Positions 34,740-43,770 of a stretch of 64,000 nucleotides of DNA are shown in pieces. The stretch covers positions 47,790 through 111,789 of the forward strand of contig NZ_JAHKRO010000017.1 in the NCBI RefSeq assembly GCF_019396325.1, read 5' to 3'. The DNA is from Nonomuraea ceibae (GTDB lineage Bacteria > Actinomycetota > Actinomycetes > Streptosporangiales > Streptosporangiaceae). The notes below the pieces were generated by a model that was given only the letters and a program-made list of their open reading frames with translations, was not told where the DNA came from and ran no database searches. Position 1 is the stretch's first letter. Each line of letters starts with the position of its first letter. Both the position numbers and the translations under genes were made by a program.

Positions 34740-35311
34740 CCGCCACCGACGAGCGCACCCCCGCGGGCGCGGTGACCCGCCACTGGGGGACCGCCTCCAC
34801 CGTCCGGCAGATCGACCTGACCGGCATCGCCCACAGCAACCTCCTCGACCGATACCCGGCAGAGGATCCGTTCACCGCCGTACCGCTCGACGACGCCCTC
34901 GCCGCCGCCGAAGCCCTCACGCACGCGTTCGTGGTCGACATGAACGCCCTCAGCGAGCGCGGCGCGCGGGGCGGCACCTGCGGCCGGTACGTCGCCGACG
35001 TCGAGCTGCAGGTGCAGATCTGGCGTGGCGGCTACGAGAAGCCGATGTTCGCCACCGGCAGCGACTACCTGGGCTGGTGCTTCCTCGAAGTGGTCGCGCC
35101 GCGCGAGGCCGACGCCGGCACGATCGCGGTGTTCGACCCGCGCGCGGGCAGCGCCATGACGGCTATGCCCGGCCTGCCCTGGGGCCGCCAGCTCACCATC
35201 GCACCGGTTTCCGGCTCGCTGGCCGTGGTCCCCGGCTGGCTCACCTGTTCCATCGTCCCCGTTGAGAAAGGAGAGGCCATCGTCGTCGTGGTCGCCCAGT
35301 CGATCACGTAG
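34736..35311 (+). CDS. Degenerate 2OG-oxygenase-like partner
   Basis: 191 aa from GTG 34736 (GTGA overlap). The C-terminal half aligns by eye with the upstream oxygenase: LGWCFLEV, TIAVFDPRAG, then SLAVVPGWLTCSIVPV in place of LLVAFPSWLPHSVQAT. The HxD pair is absent and the distal His is replaced (C171 region), so it should not bind iron in the usual way. It may act as a scaffold, a peptide-binding subunit or a regulator of the active enzyme. Confidence 0.65.
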   Translation: MTATDERTPAGAVTRHWGTASTVRQIDLTGIAHSNLLDRYPAEDPFTAVPLDDALAAAEALTHAFVVDMNALSERGARGGTCGRYVADVELQVQIWRGGYEKPMFATGSDYLGWCFLEVVAPREADAGTIAVFDPRAGSAMTAMPGLPWGRQLTIAPVSGSLAVVPGWLTCSIVPVEKGEAIVVVVAQSIT

Positions 35312-35345
35312 TTTCGCGTACCGAATCTCCGAAGGAGAACAGGCA

Positions 35346-35531
35346 ATGGAAAGCACCACCAACGTGGGTCTCGGCCTGAACGCGCCGGGCCTCGGCGTCA
35401 CGGTCGACCCCGACCTGGCGCAGACCTACCTCGACCTCGCCCACCGGGGCGCGATCGTGTCCGACTCCAACAACTGCGGCGCGGTGCAGAACAACTTCGC
35501 GCTCACCTCGGAGACGACGGCCACGCTGTAG
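35346..35531 (+). CDS. Candidate RiPP precursor peptide (61 aa)
   Basis: ATG 35346 follows CGAAGGAGAACAGGCA, an ideal ribosome-binding site. The peptide has a Gly/Leu-rich N-terminus (VGLGLNAPGLGVTV), a helical leader-like segment (DPDLAQTYLDLAHRGAIV) and a polar C-terminus rich in Asn/Ser/Thr with one Cys (SDSNNCGAVQNNF). It is the last gene of the operon and a perfect terminator follows. Size, position and partners support a precursor role. The core boundary and modified residues are unknown. Confidence 0.7.
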   Translation: MESTTNVGLGLNAPGLGVTVDPDLAQTYLDLAHRGAIVSDSNNCGAVQNNFALTSETTATL

Positions 35532-35555
35532 CGGGCCGAACCACCGCAGAGACAA

Positions 35556-35600
35556 GGCTGGCCCCCGCCGCGTACACCGGCGGGGGCCAGCCCCTTTTCT
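35556..35600 (+). terminator. Intrinsic terminator of the RiPP-like operon
   Basis: GGCTGGCCCCCGCC (35556-35569) pairs perfectly with 35579-35592 across a 9-base loop, followed by CCTTTTCT. It ends the plus-strand operon 24 bases after the precursor stop. Confidence 0.9.
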
Positions 35601-35616
35601 ATCGCGCGTCGGGCGG

Positions 35617-35961
35617 CTACAGGTCGCCGCGCCGCCACATCTCGATCTCCGTGTCCAGCCGCTGCTCGTCCAGCGGCGGCACCGCCACCTGCTCGGCCCA
35701 CGCCACCAGGAGCCGGGCGAACTCCTCGCTGTCTTGTTCCTGTGCCTGGCCGTGCACGTGGAACCAGGTGATCAGCGGGGCCGCGCCTGGCGCGTCAGCG
35801 TCACACCCCGCGCACAGCACTACCCCGGTCCGTCCCTCCACCGCGCCGCCGGCGGCATTCGCCCACCCGTGCGGCACCCGGGCCCACAGCAGGCCCTCGG
35901 CCCCGCAGCGAGGGCACAGGGGTGGCTCCTGCGTGGTCATCACGTCGATACGCCGTTTCAC
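35617..35961 (-). CDS. DUF6300-family protein
   Basis: 114 aa. GTG 35961 overlaps the dnaE stop (GTGA); an alternative ATG lies at 35940. LCPRCGAEGLLWARVPHGWA and VVLCAGCDADAP give two CxxC pairs for zinc, and the end EIEMWRRGDL is typical of the family, which is common in Streptomyces relatives and of unknown function. It is the distal gene of the dnaE transcription unit. Confidence 0.8.
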   Translation of the reverse strand: MKRRIDVMTTQEPPLCPRCGAEGLLWARVPHGWANAAGGAVEGRTGVVLCAGCDADAPGAAPLITWFHVHGQAQEQDSEEFARLLVAWAEQVAVPPLDEQRLDTEIEMWRRGDL

Positions 35962-38900
35962 AGGGCGATCGCTTCTGGCCCGAGTAGCGCCTTCACATCG
36001 GCGGCGAAGCTGGGTTCGGCGTTGACGGGGAAGTCCGGCAGCTCCATCACCAGCGTCTTTCCGGCAGGCCGCTTCAGGTTGATGTGCAACGGCACCTTGC
36101 CCTCGTGCAGCTTCAGTACGTGCCGGAGCTCCTCCAGCAGTTGCGGGGTGACGCGCTCCTCGCGCAGGATGAGGGTGATCGGGGCGCCGGTGTCGCTGTT
36201 GACTCCGGACACGTCGATCAGGGAGAGGTCCGTGGCGAAGATGCTGATGGCGCCGTCGCGGTTGTTGATCTGCCCGCGCACCGACACCACGATGTCCTCG
36301 CGCAGCGCGTCGGCGTACAGCACGTAGCTCTTGGGGAAGAACAAGCACTCCACGGCGGCGTCCATGTCCTCGACCGTGGCGATCGCCCACAGGTTGCCCG
36401 CCTTGTTGACCCGCTTGTCCACCTTCGTGATCAGCCCGGACACCGTTACTTCGGCGCGGTCGTCGCGGCCGGAGTCGAGCAGGTCAGCGATCGTGGTGTC
36501 CCGGTTGCGGGCCAGCAGCCGCTCCGCGCCGGCCAGCGGGTGGTCCGACACGTACAGGCCAAGCATCTCGCGTTCGAAGTCGAGCTTGGTCTTGCGGTCC
36601 CACTCCATGTCGGCGACGGTGACGGTGAACGCCTCGTCGGCGTTGTCGTCGGCCAGGCCGCCGAACAGCGAGTCCTGACCGTGCGCCTCCTGCTTCTTGA
36701 TGCTGGTGACCTGCTCGACGGCCTGCTCGTGGACCATGAGCAGGCCCTTGCGCGGGTGGTTGAGCGAGTCGAACGCGCCCGCCTTGATCAGCGATTCGAT
36801 GACCCGCTTGTTGCAGGCGGTCAGCGGGATCTTGGCGAGGAAGTCGTTGAAGTCGGTGAACAGGCCCTTCTCCTTGCGGGCCTTCACGATCGCCTCGACG
36901 ACGTTCTCACCCACGTTGCGGACCGCGCCCATGCCGAACCGCACCTGGGTGTCGCCGACCGCGACGAAGTCGAGCTGGCTGTCGTTGACGTCGGGCGGCA
37001 GCACCTGGATGCCCATCTTGCGGCATTCGGCCAGGTAGACGGCGGCCTTGTCCTTGTCGTCGCCGACCGAGGTGAGCAGGGCGGCCATGTACTCGGCGGG
37101 GTAGTTGGCCTTCAGGTAGGCGGTCCAGTAGGCGACCAGGCCGTAGCCGGCGGTGTGGGACTTGTTGAACGCGTACCCGGAGAACGGCAGCATGACGTCC
37201 CACAGCGCTTGGATCGCCTCGTCGCTGTAGCCGTTGCCGCGCATGCCCTTCTGGAAGTTGGCGAACTCCGCGTCCAGGATCTCCTTCTTCTTCTTGCCCA
37301 TGGCGCGGCGAAGAAGGTCGGCGCCGCCGAGCGTGTACCCGGCGAGTTCCCGGGCGACGGCCATGATCTGCTCCTGGTAGACGAGCAGGTGGAACGTCGG
37401 GCCGAGGATGGGTTCGAGGGCTTCCTTCAGCTCGGGGTGGATGGGTTCGATGTCCTGGCGGCCGTTCTTGCGGTGCGCGTAGTTGGTGTGCGCGTTGGCC
37501 GCCATCGGACCGGGCCGGTACAGGGCGAGCACGGCGGCGATGTCCTCGAACCGGGTCGGTTCCATCAGCTTCAGGAGCTGGCGCATGGGACCGCCGTCGA
37601 GCTGGAACACGCCGAGGGTGTCGCCGCGGGCCATGAGCTCGTAGGTTTTGGCGTCATCCAGCGGCATCGTCAGGGTGTCGAGCGTGATGCCCCGGTTCTG
37701 TTCGATGATCTTGATGGCGTGGTCGATGATGCCCAGGTTCCGCAGCCCCAGGAAGTCCATCTTGACCAGGCCCATGTCTTCGCACGACGGGTAGTCGAAC
37801 CCGGTGATGATCACCTTGTCCTTGTCCCGCATGTGCAAGGGGATCAGGTCCAGCAGCGGCGTCGAGGACAGGATGACCGCGGCCGCGTGCACGCCGGTGC
37901 CACGGATCAGCCCCTCGATGCCGCGCCCGGTGTCGATGACCTTCTTCACGTCCGGGTCGCTCTCGTACAGAGCCCGGATCTCGACGCCCTCGTTGTAGCG
38001 CGGGTGGTCCTCGTTGAACAGGTCCGCGAGGGGGACGCCCTTGCCCATGACGTCCGGCGGCATCGCCTTGGTGATCTTGTCGCCGACGGCGAACGGGTAG
38101 CCGAGGATGCGCGAGGCGTCCTTGACGGCAGCCTTGGCCTTGATCGTGCCGAACGTGTTGACCTGCGCGGTCATCGCGCTGCCGTACTTTTCGGTGACGT
38201 AGTTGACCATCCGGTCGCGGTGGCGGTCGTCGAAGTCGAGGTCGACGTCGGGCGGGTTGATCCGCTCAGGGTTGAGGAACCGCTCGAACAGCAGACCGTG
38301 CTCCAGCGGGTCGAGCTCGGTGATGCGGGTGGCGTAGGCGACGATCGAGCCGGTGGCCGATCCTCGGCCGGGTCCGACCGGGATGCCGTTCTCGCGCGCG
38401 TACCGGCAGATGTCGGCCACCACGAGGAAGTAGGAGGAGAATCCCATCGGGCCGATGACCTTCATCTCGGTCTCGTAGCGCTCCAGCACCTCGGCCGGGA
38501 CGGGGTCGCCGTACCTCATGACCAGGCCGCGCTCGACCTCCTTGCGCAGCCACGACTCCTGTGTCTCACCCTCGGGCACGTCCGGGTAGTCGGGCATCCG
38601 GTCGACGTGCTTGAACACGTCGCTGTAGTCGCCGATCATCTCGGCGACGAGCAGCGTGTTGTCGCACGCCTCCGGCAACTCGGGGAATAGCGCGTACATC
38701 TCGTCAGCGGACTTCAGGTAGTAGCCGGAGCCGTTGAACCGGAATCGGTTGGGGTCGGCCTTGTTCTTGCCGACGCCGACGCACAGCAGGCTGTCGTGCG
38801 CGTCCGCCTGGTCCTCGGTCACGTAGTGGCTGTCGTTGGTGACCAGGAGCGGGATGTTGAGCTGCTTGGCCAGCCGCAGCAGGTCGGCCCGCACCTCCCG

Positions 38901-39512
38901 CTCGATGTCGATCCCGTGGTCCATCAGCTCCAGGAAGTAGTTCTCCCGGCCGAAAATCTCCTGGTATTCGCCGGCGACCTTGACCGCCTCGTCGTACTGG
39001 CCAAGCCGAAGCCGCGTCTGCACCGCGCCGGACGGGCAGCCCGTGGTGGCGATGATCCCGGCCGCGTGCTCGGAGATCAGGTCCTGGTCCATGCGGGGCT
39101 TGCCGTAGTAGCCCTCGATCGAGGCGAGAGACGACAGCCGGAACAAGTTCCGCAGCCCGTCAGCGTCCTTCGCCCACATGGTCATGTGCGTGAACCGGCC
39201 GCCACCGGAGACGTCCTTGCCGCCCTCACCGTCCGCGACGCCGGTCTCGGCGCGCTGCCCCCAAAAGACCTGCTTCTTGACGAACCGGCTGTGCGGTGCC
39301 ACGTACGCTTCAATGCCGATGATCGGCTTGACCGGGGAGTCCTTCGCGACCTTCTGAAACTCGTACGCCCCGAACATGTTGCCGTGATCGGACATCGCGA
39401 TCGCCGGCATGCCGAGCCGCCCGGCCTCCTTGAACAGCGGCTTCATCTTGGCCGCCCCGTCCAACATGCTGTACTCGGTGTGCACGTGCAGATGCACGAA
39501 GGACTTGCTCAC
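35958..39512 (-). CDS. dnaE: DNA polymerase III alpha subunit
   Basis: 1184 aa, full length for the actinobacterial DnaE1 type. The PHP domain starts VHLHVHTEYS (H9/H11). The polymerase core has GPGRGSATGS (380-389) and the catalytic PDVDLDFDD (421-429). Helix-hairpin-helix, OB-fold (VTVSGLITKVDKRVNKAG) and C-terminal domains follow. No lesions are seen. The neighbourhood is wholly accessory, so it may be a second copy or a core gene in a rearranged locus; the window cannot decide. Confidence 0.97.
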   Translation of the reverse strand: MSKSFVHLHVHTEYSMLDGAAKMKPLFKEAGRLGMPAIAMSDHGNMFGAYEFQKVAKDSPVKPIIGIEAYVAPHSRFVKKQVFWGQRAETGVADGEGGKDVSGGGRFTHMTMWAKDADGLRNLFRLSSLASIEGYYGKPRMDQDLISEHAAGIIATTGCPSGAVQTRLRLGQYDEAVKVAGEYQEIFGRENYFLELMDHGIDIEREVRADLLRLAKQLNIPLLVTNDSHYVTEDQADAHDSLLCVGVGKNKADPNRFRFNGSGYYLKSADEMYALFPELPEACDNTLLVAEMIGDYSDVFKHVDRMPDYPDVPEGETQESWLRKEVERGLVMRYGDPVPAEVLERYETEMKVIGPMGFSSYFLVVADICRYARENGIPVGPGRGSATGSIVAYATRITELDPLEHGLLFERFLNPERINPPDVDLDFDDRHRDRMVNYVTEKYGSAMTAQVNTFGTIKAKAAVKDASRILGYPFAVGDKITKAMPPDVMGKGVPLADLFNEDHPRYNEGVEIRALYESDPDVKKVIDTGRGIEGLIRGTGVHAAAVILSSTPLLDLIPLHMRDKDKVIITGFDYPSCEDMGLVKMDFLGLRNLGIIDHAIKIIEQNRGITLDTLTMPLDDAKTYELMARGDTLGVFQLDGGPMRQLLKLMEPTRFEDIAAVLALYRPGPMAANAHTNYAHRKNGRQDIEPIHPELKEALEPILGPTFHLLVYQEQIMAVARELAGYTLGGADLLRRAMGKKKKEILDAEFANFQKGMRGNGYSDEAIQALWDVMLPFSGYAFNKSHTAGYGLVAYWTAYLKANYPAEYMAALLTSVGDDKDKAAVYLAECRKMGIQVLPPDVNDSQLDFVAVGDTQVRFGMGAVRNVGENVVEAIVKARKEKGLFTDFNDFLAKIPLTACNKRVIESLIKAGAFDSLNHPRKGLLMVHEQAVEQVTSIKKQEAHGQDSLFGGLADDNADEAFTVTVADMEWDRKTKLDFEREMLGLYVSDHPLAGAERLLARNRDTTIADLLDSGRDDRAEVTVSGLITKVDKRVNKAGNLWAIATVEDMDAAVECLFFPKSYVLYADALREDIVVSVRGQINNRDGAISIFATDLSLIDVSGVNSDTGAPITLILREERVTPQLLEELRHVLKLHEGKVPLHINLKRPAGKTLVMELPDFPVNAEPSFAADVKALLGPEAIAL

Positions 39513-39692
39513 CCGTTTCCCTTCACCCGTCGCCCGGCCAGACTTATCGCACGAGCCTATTCCGTCTCACGGGCCAGTTGGGGCATCGCACGCAACCGCT
39601 CTACACCTTGTTGCCAGCCTGTTGCCCACGCTCCGTACACGATCAGAACCCTCACACTGACCTGCGGAAACCCTGCCGGGGAGGTGTGTTCC

Positions 39693-40085
39693 TCACCGGC
39701 AGGCGAGTTGGCGCGCGGGTATGGACAGCTCGACCTCGACCCACTCCCAGGGTGCCCCCAACTCCACCAGCTCCGGCGGCACCTCCCGACGGGTGAGCGC
39801 CCCCAACGTGTAGAACGTCGGCTCCGCGAAGTACCGGTACGTCGTGGTGGGCAGTTCCACCGGCACGCAGCCCTCTTCGGCCACCTTGCCGAGCAGCTGC
39901 GCCCGCATGCGCCGCTCGATCCCCTTACGGACTGGCGTGTCTTCCCACATCTGCCGGTGCAGGTTCGGCTCCCCGTACGTGATGACGGTGTCGTGGGCGG
40001 CGAGCGTCACGTCGACCATCCGGTGGACCAGGGCCGGGTTCAGGAACACCGGAGTGCCCAGGTGCAGGACCGCCCCTGCTACGGC
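39693..40085 (-). pseudogene. Small hypothetical gene, apparently 5'-truncated
   Basis: From GTG 40049 there are 118 codons with good character (DVTLAAHDTVITYGEPNLHR, EWVEVELSIPARQ). The open frame continues upstream as AVAGAVLHLGTPVFLNP without a start and meets an opposed gene fragment near 40070-40085, so the 5' end may be lost at a junction. Family unknown. It could still be expressed from GTG 40049. Confidence 0.5.
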
Positions 40086-40600
40086 TCGGCCTGGTGCTGT
40101 CCACGCTCGGCATGCTGGCCGGGGTGATCAACCGGGCGCACGTCATGACCATCAACGCGGTCACGCTGCTCGACCCGGCCACGGCCCTGCGGGAGATCCC
40201 GGTCCTCGGCCAGGTCACGCTCCTGCTCTGCATCGTCGGCATCACGCTCGGCACCTCGATCCCGGCCTACCGCATGGGCGTGGCCAAGCTGCGCGACCGA
40301 ACGGCGCTGCGCGAGCTGCAGCCGCTGTGGGACACGCTCACGGCGCATTATCCGGACCTGCCGCTGCCGATGGAGGCGAACCTCCGGGCTCGGGTGCTGC
40401 GGCGGGTGCTGGAGATCCGCGACTGCATGCTCAGCCTGACGTCGATCATCGAGCCGCAGCCGAGCGACAACCCAGCCGAGGTCGCCCGATGGGTCGCCCA
40501 AGCGCTGGACGCGGCCAGCCGCGGCCGCCCGGCCGGAACACCGTCCGGGCAGATCCCGGGCCCCGATTTCGCAGGTGACATGCACAAGAGACAGCGTGGC
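40070..40600 (+). pseudogene. MAB_1171c-like membrane protein, 3' fragment
   Basis: The frame containing ATG 40094 has a TM segment (GQVTLLLCIVGITLGTSI), then LRELQPLWDTLTAHYPDLPL, VLEIRDCMLSLTSIIEPQ and EVARWVAQALDAA. These are hallmarks of the C-terminal half of MAB_1171c-family putative transporters, which normally have several more N-terminal TM helices. The N-terminal part is missing and the reading runs past its natural end near 40600. Confidence 0.65.
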
Positions 40601-41217
40601 TGCGACAGGTTGCGAAGAAGTTCAAACAGCTCGACGGCCAGGCGGTCGCCTCGCGCGTCTGATCACGGACGTGTTCGCCCCGATGTGGATCGTGATCAGC
40701 CTGCCCCTGGTGGTGAGCGCGGTCACGTCAGGGTGGGCCGGGTCGGCTGGGGTGCGCTCGCCGCCGGCCTGTGCGGCGGCATCCCCGCCGTGGTCATCTT
40801 CGGCGGCGTCCGCAAGGGCTGGTTCGGGGACTGGCACATCGGCGAGCGGTCCCAGCGGCCCAAGCTTGTCGCGGTCATCGTCGCCCTGGTGGTGCTCGCC
40901 CTGGCCCTGCTCGTGGTGCTCGGCGCACCTCGAGTAATGGTCGCCTGCGTGACCATCATGCTCGCCACGCTCGCCGTGATCGGCCCGATCCCTGCACTGG
41001 AAGATCTCGTTCCACACCGCCGTGGCGGCCGGGTCGGTGGTGATGCTCGCGTGGGTGCTGCCGATGCCCGCCGGGGTGCTCGCGACCGGCGCCGTGGTCG
41101 TGGCGCTGATCGGGTGGGCCCGCGCCGTGCTGCGCGACCACACGCCCGCCCAGGCGCTCGCGGGCACCGCCGCCGGAGCAGCTGCTACGGCGGCCACGCT
41201 GGTGCTGATGCTGTAGC
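40600..41217 (+). pseudogene. PAP2-like membrane protein, frameshifted
   Basis: Pieces LARLITDVFAPMWIVISLPL (about 40657), WGALAAGLCGGIPAVVIFGG (40750), LVAVIVALVVLALALLVVLG and, after another shift near 41000, AAGSVVMLAWVLPMPAGVLA through TLVLML (41217) form one multi-TM protein in different frames. PAP2-like proteins commonly follow MAB_1171c genes. Two or more frameshifts make it inactive. Confidence 0.6.
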
Positions 41218-41218
41218 C

Positions 41219-41667
41219 ACCCTATGAGGCAGAGCCATCGAGGGGTTGCAGGCGTGCACGCTTGCAAGCCCAGATCGCCTACATCAGGATCGCCGAGCTC
41301 CATGACCCACCCACCCGTTCATCGCCCACGCAGACGCGCAGGTCGTGGCCCTGTCTACGTGAGCGACAGTTACTCTGCGCCGTATCAAGGGCATGGGGAC
41401 GTGCCACACGGGGCTGCAATAGCCCTAGGGGGAACGAAACCGAAGCTAACAGTCTGTAGACGTGAAGGACTACCGTTGAATACGACGAAGGGGCCTGAGC
41501 CGTTGCACCGGCTCAAAGCCCCCATCGTCGCCAACCGGCCGGGCCTCCGGAGAGGCGCTGACCTGCGTGGTGGTCTAACTTCCTAACTCCAGGCTACCCA
41601 CGTGGGCGAGGTGCTGCAACGACAGGCGTTGCGCTCTCCCGAGACCAGCCTGACGAGAAAGGCCACG
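41219..41667. other. Non-coding stretch with dyad elements
   Basis: A 22-bp near-perfect palindrome (TTGCAGGCGTGCACGCTTGCAA, 41246-41267, one mismatched pair) and a hairpin GGGGCCTGAGCCG / CGGCTCA...GCCCCC (41490-41523) lie here. No convincing gene. The hairpin could be a terminator or part of a small RNA. Confidence 0.4.
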
Positions 41668-41886
41668 ATGGCCAGGAATCGAAAGGTCCGGCGGGCGCCG
41701 GACAGGCAGTGCTCTGCAGTCGAGCAGGGCGAACGTACGCCGAAGGAGCGCGACGCAGCGCTCTCTACTGGCGTGAACGGCGGGCTGTCGCTCGTCGCGA
41801 TCGGCATCGCCGCGTGGTTCACGGCGCGCGGGATCGACGTCGAGGCGTTCCTCATCGGGATCACCGCGCTGCTGTCGAGGCGCTGA
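41668..41886 (+). CDS. Small single-TM protein, holin-like
   Basis: 72 aa from ATG 41668 (MARNRKVRRAPDR). A basic N-terminus is followed by one strong TM segment (GLSLVAIGIAAWFTARGI). Size and topology recall phage holin-type proteins, and an endolysin remnant lies nearby; identity is uncertain. Confidence 0.5.
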   Translation: MARNRKVRRAPDRQCSAVEQGERTPKERDAALSTGVNGGLSLVAIGIAAWFTARGIDVEAFLIGITALLSRR

Positions 41887-41954
41887 CGCGCTGGGCGGGC
41901 TGCCCTTCCGGGCGGCCCGCCCTCGGGTGTTACTGCCGAATGCCGAGGTCGCGT

Positions 41955-42066
41955 TCGAGCTGATCGGTGGGCCCGCGCGGTCCTGCGCGATCCGACGCCG
42001 CCCATGCGCTCGCGGGCGCCATCGCTGGGGCCGCCGCCACGGCGGTCACCTTAGCCGTAATGCTGT
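41955..42066 (+). pseudogene. Second copy of the PAP2-like 3' end
   Basis: The bases reading IGWARAVLRDPTPPMRSRAP in shifted frames, ending in GTAATGCTGTAG, repeat the 3' end of the PAP2-like remnant at 41109-41217 with several substitutions. The copy is about 110 bases long and probably arose by local duplication. Confidence 0.6.
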
Positions 42067-42675
42067 AGCGCCCGGCACATGCGCCATCGGCTGATGGAGT
42101 TCCAGAGTGTACGGCCCGCATCACCCGCTTGGTGGCCTCCAGCTCACCGGCGGTCGGCTGCCTTCAGACATCTCGGCTCAACCCTCGTGTGTCTGGAGTC
42201 ACAGTGGTGGCGCTCGAAAGCGTGTTCGCTTAGGGCGAAATTTCCTGGACAATCCAGGACGAAAAGGGCGAAGCCAACAAAGCGAAAAGTGTTCTGACCT
42301 GCCGCCATTACCCCACGTGTTCGCTCGGTATATCTCCGCAAGGAATGCTACCGAATCGCCGCTCATACGTTCGAGGGCCGGGCCGCTAATCTTAGACAGA
42401 ACAAAAGCTCGACCGTTGGCGCGGTCGAGCTGGCGTTCTGTAAGACACGTCAGACCCCAGGAAGCCCCGGGGCAGTTAAGTACATGCGAAGTTTTCCCTG
42501 GCTCGTACTGTACTTTCTGCTGACGGGCATTTGCAACACAACCCGTGGTGCACTACCTCCTGGGGCTGGCGAGACTAACAAGAAGGTTAGATTGTCAGCG
42601 CTCCCTCAGTCGGCCCACGGGCCGGACGAAACCGCCCACGTCGATGGCGGCGAGCACCAGCGGCCCGGCCTCACG
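42067..42675. other. AT-richer non-coding stretch
   Basis: This region is visibly richer in A/T than its neighbours and contains no supported gene apart from a minus-strand terminator (next entry). It may be foreign DNA. Confidence 0.4.
42400..42431 (-). terminator. Intrinsic terminator reading leftward
   Basis: AGCTCGACCG (42406-42415) and its perfect complement (42422-42431) form a stem. On the minus strand it is followed by TTTTGTTCTG. No minus-strand gene just upstream of it is intact, so it may be a relic. Confidence 0.6.
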
Positions 42676-42867
42676 ATGTCCGACAAGGCCATCGAGGTCC
42701 TGGCCAAGGCTCACAAGGAAGTCAACGAAGCCCGCGCGAGGGTGCGCAAAGCGATCGGCGTGGTCGCCGTCATCGTGGGCGGCTGCATCGTGCTCGTCGC
42801 GTTGAAGTACGACCCTGTCGTGCTGATCGAGTCGATCATGAGCCGCCTGCCGAAGCAGCAGCTCTAG
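42676..42867 (+). CDS. Small single-TM phage-like protein
   Basis: 63 aa from ATG 42676 (MSDKAIEVLAKAHKEV). An amphipathic helix is followed by one TM segment (VVAVIVGGCIVLVAL). Converging with the endolysin pseudogene, it is a candidate holin or lysis accessory protein. Confidence 0.5.
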   Translation: MSDKAIEVLAKAHKEVNEARARVRKAIGVVAVIVGGCIVLVALKYDPVVLIESIMSRLPKQQL

Positions 42868-42919
42868 CCCGCTAGTAATGGCGGCCGTCCCTGCAAGGCG
42901 GCCGCCATTGGCACGTCTA

Positions 42920-43612
42920 TCACTTTGCCGCGGCCTCCTGGCTGGTCCGCCACGTGGTCCTGTCCACGGTGCCGGTGACGAGATCTTGAGCTTGGCCTGG
43001 AGCTTCTTGGTGGCGGCGGTGGAGCCGGGCCCGTGCAGGCCGTCGACGTCGACGTCGTAGCCGAGCTCGTCGAGGCGGGCCTGCCACGCTTCGACGTCGG
43101 CGCCCTGCATGTACGGCTTGCCCTTCTTGTAGACGAGGGTGCGCGACCAGGTGGCGGGCTTGGCCGGCTTGCCGTCCACCTCGGCCTTCACGAGGGCGAG
43201 GAACTTGTCCCACGGGAAGCCCTTGCCGGGGTCGGTGTGGGAGCCGGTGCCCGGGTAAGCGCGGGTGACGTCCCAGTGCGCGCAGAACCTCTTCTGCCCG
43301 GCGCGGACCTGGGCGGGGGTAAGGTGCCGGATCGGGATGTTGTACTTCCGCACCCAGGCCGCGGTGACCTCGGCGGCGTTCTTCAGGGTGGCCATGCTGA
43401 AGGCGTCGAGCCACTGGGCGCGACTCTGCCGGGCGTACGAGTTGCTGTCGACGCACACGTGCGCGGAGGTTTTCGGGCTGCTGGTGGCGAACCAGTTGTC
43501 GACCGCCTCGGCCGTGGTGGGCTTTCTCGGGGGCCTCCATGGAGTGCATGACGAGCAGCTTGATCGGGCTGATGCGGCCATTGTGGTAGTAGCGGGCCTG
43601 GATCTTCTTCAT
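42920..43612 (-). pseudogene. Endolysin (amidase plus peptidoglycan-binding), frameshifted
   Basis: Starts ATG 43612 with ISPIKLLVMHSMEAP. An extra C in a C5 run near 43541 shifts the frame; RKPTTAEAVDNWFA, AHVCVDSNSYARQ and CAHWDVTRAYPGTGSHTDPG continue in the next frame. A peptidoglycan-binding segment (DVEAWQARLDELGYDVDVDG) follows, and a second shift near 42980 restores VTGTVDRTTWRTSQ. Fused, this is an N-acetylmuramoyl-L-alanine amidase-type endolysin. Two frameshifts inactivate it. Confidence 0.75.
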
Positions 43613-43770
43613 CGCTCCCCCGTGGGCGGGTTGGTGGTGGTTGCCGGGGGAGGATGCCGGGTTGAGGCGCTAACGTCGCGTCGGCCAGATCGTGGCCGTT
43701 CACCAGCGCGGGGGGCCGGCTGCCCGCTACGCTCGCTCTCTTCGATCAGGTGGTGCGGGAGAGGGCTGGC

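Noticed and set aside
36084..38690. Open plus-strand frame of 868 codons
   Set aside because: Lies fully antisense to dnaE, has poor domain character and arises from the GC-skewed third position of the real gene.
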